Below, in pieces: positions 60,142 through 64,000 of a stretch of DNA of 64,000 nt. The stretch is from contig NZ_PCQA01000007.1 in assembly GCF_002979915.1 (NCBI RefSeq), forward strand, positions 62,001-126,000. Direction: 5' to 3'. A program made the position numbers and the translations under genes. Source of the DNA: Arthrobacter sp. MYb213. Its GTDB lineage: Bacteria; Actinomycetota; Actinomycetes; Actinomycetales; Micrococcaceae. Numbering within the stretch: the first letter of the stretch is position 1; every line of letters begins with the position of its first letter. The notes below the pieces were generated by a model. That model made no database searches, was not told where the DNA came from, and was given only the letters and a program-made list of their open reading frames with translations.

Positions 60142-61125
60142 CTAAAGCTGTGGTTCCTTGCCACCGGAGACGGCAATGATGTCGATGCGCCAGCCGGTGA
60201 GCTTGGCGGCCAGACGCGCGTTCTGGCCTTCCTTGCCAATGGCCAGTGACAACTGACTATCCGGAACCACCACACGAGCCCGACGCTCATCTTCATCGAG
60301 GATCTCTACCGAGACGACCTTCGATGGCGACAATGCAGCCGCGATGAATCGTGCTGGATCTTCGTTGTAGTCAACGATGTCGATCTTTTCGTCATTAAGT
60401 TCGTTCATCACCGAGCGCACGCGGGTACCCATTTCACCGATGCAAGCGCCCTTGGCGTTCACTCCGGCCTGGGTAGCGTGCACCGCGATCTTGGTGCGGT
60501 GTCCGGCTTCGCGAGCCAGCGCCTCAACAACAACGGTGCCGTCTGCGATTTCTGGAACTTCCATTTCGAAGAGCAGACGAACCAGGTTTGGGTGTGAACG
60601 GGACAAGGTGATTGCCGGCCCCTTGGTACCGCGCTCGGCGGACACCACGTAGGAACGCAGTCGCGCACCGTGGACGTAACGCTCACCAGGAGCCTGTTCA
60701 ACTGGTGGCAACAGTGCTTCGACGTCACCGATTTTGACCTGCACCATATGTGAGGAATGACCTTGCTGGATCACACCGGAAATCAGGGTGCCCACGCGGG
60801 AAGAGTACTCCCCGACAACTACTGCGTCTTCGGCTTCGCGCAGACGCTGCATGATGACCTGGCGTGCGGTGGAGGCTGCAATGCGGCCAAAACCGTGCGG
60901 GGTGTCGTCAAATTCGCCCAAGAGCACGCCGGCGTTGTCGCGGTCCTCTACGAGGATCGCTACGTGTCCGGTGCTTGGCTCGATGTGAGCGCGAGCGCCT
61001 GGCATCGCGCCATCGGTTTTGTTGTAAGCCAGCAACAGTGCCGACTCAATGGTAGGGATCAGCACATCCATAGGGATGTCGCGGTCTTTTTCCAGGATGC
61101 GTAGCGCATCGAGATCTATATCCAC
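60142..61125 (-). CDS. nusA: Transcription termination/antitermination factor NusA
   Basis: This is a 327-residue protein. An N-terminal RNA-polymerase-binding domain ([15 protein letters not shown] ... AYNKT) is followed by an S1 domain ([29 protein letters not shown]) and two KH domains ([34 protein letters not shown] in the second). The acidic C-terminal repeats of E. coli NusA are absent, as is normal for actinobacteria. It starts at GTG 61125 two bases after the rimP stop, with GGAGG inside the end of rimP, so translation is coupled. Confidence 0.96.
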   Translation of the reverse strand: MDIDLDALRILEKDRDIPMDVLIPTIESALLLAYNKTDGAMPGARAHIEPSTGHVAILVEDRDNAGVLLGEFDDTPHGFGRIAASTARQVIMQRLREAEDAVVVGEYSSRVGTLISGVIQQGHSSHMVQVKIGDVEALLPPVEQAPGERYVHGARLRSYVVSAERGTKGPAITLSRSHPNLVRLLFEMEVPEIADGTVVVEALAREAGHRTKIAVHATQAGVNAKGACIGEMGTRVRSVMNELNDEKIDIVDYNEDPARFIAAALSPSKVVSVEILDEDERRARVVVPDSQLSLAIGKEGQNARLAAKLTGWRIDIIAVSGGKEPQL

Positions 61126-61127
61126 GC

Positions 61128-61694
61128 TTAGCCCTCCAAATCTTCGTTATTAATATTTTCAAACAGCGCGTCGTCGAAATTAATTTCCGGGTCTACGACT
61201 GCCTTGCGGATGTCAGACAGGGCAAAGGTCTTTGGATCATCTATCTTGACCTTCATACCCTTCTTAGCAGGCTCGTGGTGTACGGAAATCACGACTTCGG
61301 TGTCTGTTACCTCGGTCAGTCGGCCGCGCAGCTTGGTGCCATCGCTCAGGGTGAATTTCACCATCCGGTTCTTCGCGCGAACCCAGTGACGGTTCAGGCT
61401 CAGCGGACGGGAAAGACCTGGGGAGCTTACTTCGAGTTCATAAGGATCTGCGGACGCAAATTTGGCGTCCTTGTCCAGTGCATTTGAAATGGTGGTGGTA
61501 ACTTCGCCCAGTTCGTCCAAGATCACCGAATCGGTGCCATCGGCTTTGTCGACGAGGACCTGTACAAGAAGCTGCTTGCCCGAGGGGCGCACAGAGACTT
61601 CTTCCAGGACCAGCCCGTGGGATTCCACTTCCTTCTGAAGCACAGTCGTCAACCGTAGCGCTTCTTGTTCGGTATCGGCCGGCTTAGCGGTCAT
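61128..61694 (-). CDS. rimP: Ribosome maturation factor RimP
   Basis: This 188-residue protein is needed for 30S assembly. The N-terminal domain contains VRPSGKQLLVQVLVDKADGTDSVILDELGEVTTTISNALD, followed by YELEVSSPGLSRPL, the most conserved RimP stretch. A C-terminal Sm-like domain (RMVKFTLSDGTKLRGRLTEV) follows. GGGAGGA lies five bases before the ATG. It is the first gene of the rimP-nusA-ylxR-infB block and is divergent from the membrane-anchored protein at 61859. Confidence 0.96.
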   Translation of the reverse strand: MTAKPADTEQEALRLTTVLQKEVESHGLVLEEVSVRPSGKQLLVQVLVDKADGTDSVILDELGEVTTTISNALDKDAKFASADPYELEVSSPGLSRPLSLNRHWVRAKNRMVKFTLSDGTKLRGRLTEVTDTEVVISVHHEPAKKGMKVKIDDPKTFALSDIRKAVVDPEINFDDALFENINNEDLEG

Positions 61695-61858
61695 GGATAT
61701 CCTCCCACATTATTCGATGTTGTTCTTTAAGGGTATATGCACCCGCGCAAGATGAGAACTGCTTAATGGCCTCAGGTGAAAGAACTCACGCCCAATTCGC
61801 ACCTAACGCGAGTTTGAGCCGGGTTCTGCAGTGTGTTTCGTGGCATGATCGATACGCC

Positions 61859-62920
61859 ATGACTGAGAATTCCACACCGCCAGCATCTAATCGCAGTACA
61901 CGAGTCAAACGTGCACCGGGGTGGATCGCGCCGATTATTGCCGCAGTGCTCTGTATAGGACTCACCTGGGGCATAGGGATGAGCGTATTTCGCGGAGGTC
62001 TAGAAAATCGTGGCCTGCCCGAAGAGATCCGTGACAGTTCCGCCGAACAGCGGCAGTTATGGCAGTACGGATCGACGCTGGCAGATCTCGGGGCGCAAGC
62101 TAAAGCTCTGGCCGCGGTGGCAGATAAAAAAACCACCCCGGCACTCAACGAGCTAAGTTCCACGCTGAGTTATGGCGCGCAGCTGACCGGACAATTGAGT
62201 TTCGATGACCAACCCGAGGTTGAATTGGCGCAAGCTTTCACCCCGGCAGCGCTCTTGGAACTCACTACGAAAGTCGCACAACTCAGTACCGAGCTTCCAA
62301 CTCTGCCAGCTGATCAAAGTCACTTGGGTGGAGCACTGACCGAATTGGCGTATCAATCAAATCTTCAGGCGCGCAGCGCGCTGCGCACGGTGGCGTCGCA
62401 AAAGAGTGTTAATCAGTTGCCCACCCCGCTGGTTGTCGGCGCCGGAGATACCGCAGGAGAGCCAGTTGGCTGCCTGACGAATCTGGCCCTGTTACCCACC
62501 ACCTCCGAAATTACCGATCCGGCACTAACCGATGACGTGTTGGTGGCCCGGGCCTTAGACCGTGGTTATGCCTTGGACTACACCTTGCAATTACTGGCCG
62601 CTCGCGGCTCCGCTGATCAGGCACCTAAAATCGAAGAACGCCGCGCAAAACTTAACACTGAAATTCGCTCGGTGCGTTCGGTCTTGCCCGATAACTGTGC
62701 AGATCTCCGACAACCGGCCTACGTCTTACCGCAAGATGGTCTGAAAGACCTCAGCTCGGTGACCACCGCCGCGGAAGAAGACTTTGTCGCCCAGCTGGTG
62801 CTGGCCTCTGGTGCTTCTGCAGATCGCGCGCAGGACACCTTGGCGAAGACTACCTGGCAGGTCCTGCTAGATCAGCGCGTACGCGGACTAAACCTGCAGC
62901 TATTAGATCCGGTTAAATAA
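61859..62920 (+). CDS. Membrane-anchored protein with possible ferritin-like (DUF4439-type) C-terminus
   Basis: This 353-residue protein starts MTENSTPPASNRS. A basic stretch and one membrane helix (about 20-40) precede an extracellular alpha-helical part rich in Ala and Leu. The C-terminal 130 residues (ALDRGYALDYTLQLLAARGS ... APKIEERRAKLNTEIRSVR, later VAQLVLASGASADRAQDTL) look like a four-helix ferritin-like bundle. Such proteins (DUF4439) are common beside rimP in actinobacteria. The metal-binding residues of true ferritins are not obvious. Function is unknown. Confidence 0.7.
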   Translation: MTENSTPPASNRSTRVKRAPGWIAPIIAAVLCIGLTWGIGMSVFRGGLENRGLPEEIRDSSAEQRQLWQYGSTLADLGAQAKALAAVADKKTTPALNELSSTLSYGAQLTGQLSFDDQPEVELAQAFTPAALLELTTKVAQLSTELPTLPADQSHLGGALTELAYQSNLQARSALRTVASQKSVNQLPTPLVVGAGDTAGEPVGCLTNLALLPTTSEITDPALTDDVLVARALDRGYALDYTLQLLAARGSADQAPKIEERRAKLNTEIRSVRSVLPDNCADLRQPAYVLPQDGLKDLSSVTTAAEEDFVAQLVLASGASADRAQDTLAKTTWQVLLDQRVRGLNLQLLDPVK

Positions 62921-63037
62921 CTCGCAGCACCGATGGCGCTCCATACGATGCTGTGAACTTACCTGCTCAGAATGATGTCCGCATCTGCTCCGCTATGACA
63001 AGATGCTCTTAACTGCACGAATATTTTAGGAGGGTCA

Positions 63038-63121
63038 GTGACTATATTCCTCGGCGGCGCTTACGCCTCCGCGCTGAATGCACGTTCGCTGACTACCTTC
63101 ACTGCACCCACAAGACCTTAG
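63038..63121 (+). CDS. 27-codon ORF with strong ribosome site, in frame with the downstream kinase
   Basis: AGGAGG (63028-63033) is followed four bases later by GTG at 63038. This opens 27 codons (MTIFLGGAYASALNARS...) closed by TAG at 63119-63121. After four more in-frame codons comes the ATG of the sensor kinase at 63134, in the same frame. It may be a separate small ORF, a regulatory leader, or the original N-terminus of the kinase cut off by a nonsense mutation. Confidence 0.45.
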   Translation: MTIFLGGAYASALNARSLTTFTAPTRP

Positions 63122-63133
63122 AAAGTCGTTGCC

Positions 63134-64000
63134 ATGGTTGCTCCGCCGGGTTCAGGTCCCACCCAAAATGCCCCGAGATTTCCAATTCGTTCCCAAGCCA
63201 GTCTTTCCATGCTTGATCGAGTGAAGGCCCTAATTCGTACCGTCACGTGGCAGCGCTCAATCATTGCTCTTGCCGGCTTTCTCCTCGAAATGTATGTCTG
63301 GTACGCGCGAAATCCTAGTGAGTTTAGCGGCTCCGTTTCCGTGTGGATCATCGCAGGGGTTTCTTTCTTGGGATACTGCACACTGGTGTATTCACGTTCC
63401 TTTGTACCGGCCTATCTGACGATGATGGCGCTGAGTACCGTTTGCCTCTTCGTGCCCGGAGCCCCGACCATGATGATCGGGTTCCTGATAGCGCTCTTTT
63501 TTCTCGCCAGGCATCTCCCACCTCCACGTGCCTATCTGGCCCTGCCAGCCGCGATTATCCCGATCCTCACTGCCTCTTTTGCCTCCACGAAGCTACAGCT
63601 TTTGAGTAATTTCACCTCGGCGCTTCCCAGCTTCTTTGTGATGACCCTGTTGGTACTCTCAGTGTGGTTTTCCGCTGTGGCCTTGTCGCGTTATGAACAC
63701 GCTTTGCGTACCGAACGTGCGTGGGCCACCCAGGCTCGCGAAGAAGCCACCATCATGGAACGTCTGCGGATCAGCCGTGATCTGCACGACAGTGTGGCGC
63801 ATTCGCTGACCGCAATCGTGTTGCAAACCGCGGGCTTGCGCACCGTGCAACGCACCAAGTCCCGAATGGTGGATTTGGACGCCGCGTTGGCGGACGTTCA
63901 AGAAACCGCAGAGCAAAGTATCCGAGAACTCCACCGGCTACTGGGAATGTTGCGCAGCGAAGACGCTAAAGATCTTGGGTCGTTGCCGCGCGAGCTAGAT
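63134..64000 (+). CDS. NarL/DesK-type sensor histidine kinase, partial
   Basis: The frame opens at ATG 63134 and runs off the right edge without a stop (289 residues seen). After a polar N-terminus of about 25 residues come five to six membrane helices (from WQRSIIALAGFLLEMYVW to FFVMTLLVLSVWFS). A short linker and the HisKA_3 dimerisation helix follow, with phospho-accepting His near residue 218 in SRDLHDSVAHSLTAIVLQTAGLR. The ATPase domain lies beyond the edge. No good ribosome site precedes 63134. The best one lies upstream at 63028, before an in-frame TAG (separate entry). An ATG at 63209 is another candidate start. A LuxR-type response regulator gene is expected downstream. Confidence 0.85.
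   Translation, partial: MVAPPGSGPTQNAPRFPIRSQASLSMLDRVKALIRTVTWQRSIIALAGFLLEMYVWYARNPSEFSGSVSVWIIAGVSFLGYCTLVYSRSFVPAYLTMMALSTVCLFVPGAPTMMIGFLIALFFLARHLPPPRAYLALPAAIIPILTASFASTKLQLLSNFTSALPSFFVMTLLVLSVWFSAVALSRYEHALRTERAWATQAREEATIMERLRISRDLHDSVAHSLTAIVLQTAGLRTVQRTKSRMVDLDAALADVQETAEQSIRELHRLLGMLRSEDAKDLGSLPRELD

Noticed and set aside
1-64000. CRISPR arrays, insertion sequences, phage genes or rRNA operons
   Set aside because: No regularly spaced repeats, transposase or integrase motifs, phage structural genes or rRNA-like stretches were found on reading both strands.

Overview
The window comes from a Gram-positive, high-GC-phylum actinobacterium of the Micrococcaceae (Arthrobacter / Glutamicibacter-like), with a base composition that looks moderate for that group. 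The evidence is gene content and order: minus-strand rimP-nusA-ylxR-infB-rbfA ... truB ... ribF ... rpsO ... pnp-M16 peptidase ... dapB ... dapA-rnj is the usual actinobacterial translation / RNA-decay / lysine chain. The oleA-oleBC-oleD olefin locus with a fused oleBC gene is also typical of Micrococcus and Arthrobacter relatives. Many genes use GTG or TTG starts.

Layout. 1-2.1 kb: an osmoprotectant-type ABC transporter (ATPase and two permeases, cut by the left edge). 2.1-4.3 kb: small unknown membrane proteins. 4.3-18.1 kb: the conserved minus-strand block rnj, dapA, dapB, M16 peptidase and pnp. Interleaved with it are plus-strand lipoproteins, an acyltransferase-like membrane protein, an alpha/beta hydrolase, and a divergent luxS / MTA-SAH nucleosidase pair that together turn S-adenosylhomocysteine into homocysteine and the AI-2 precursor.

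18.4-45 kb: a long accessory segment sitting between pnp and rpsO, genes that are neighbours in many bacteria. It holds a membrane-anchored XseA-like protein, a NylB-like serine hydrolase, a zinc alcohol dehydrogenase, DUF1883, a frameshifted ADP-ribosylglycohydrolase and two hot-dog thioesterases with an HxlR regulator. Next come oleA-oleBC-oleD (long-chain olefin synthesis by head-to-head acyl-CoA condensation), an IclR regulator, pheA and a trimethylamine-monooxygenase-like FMO. It ends with a CitA/CitB-type two-component system facing a tctCBA tricarboxylate transporter with a UspA protein, a DUF4282 protein, a pRiA4b ORF-3 protein and a class V aminotransferase.

45-62 kb: rpsO, a methyltransferase, ribF, two small membrane proteins and truB. 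Then comes an inserted plus-strand unit etfB-etfA-cytochrome b, followed by rbfA, infB, ylxR, nusA and rimP. 61.9-64 kb: a membrane-anchored possible ferritin-like protein and the start of a NarL-type sensor kinase cut by the right edge.

The most unusual items are: (i) etfBA followed by a cytochrome-b-type membrane protein whose roughly 300-residue Ala/Pro-rich N-terminus carries three copies of the motif M(A/K)GYTPLR, possibly a membrane electron-transfer partner for ETF; (ii) the XseA-like protein with a coiled coil and C-terminal membrane segments and a substituted catalytic motif; (iii) the roughly 27 kb interruption between rpsO and pnp; (iv) a strong ribosome site and GTG start separated from the terminal kinase by one in-frame TAG; (v) a six-codon leader ORF coupled to the osmoprotectant ATPase gene. 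No CRISPR array, rRNA, convincing tRNA or insertion sequence was seen.
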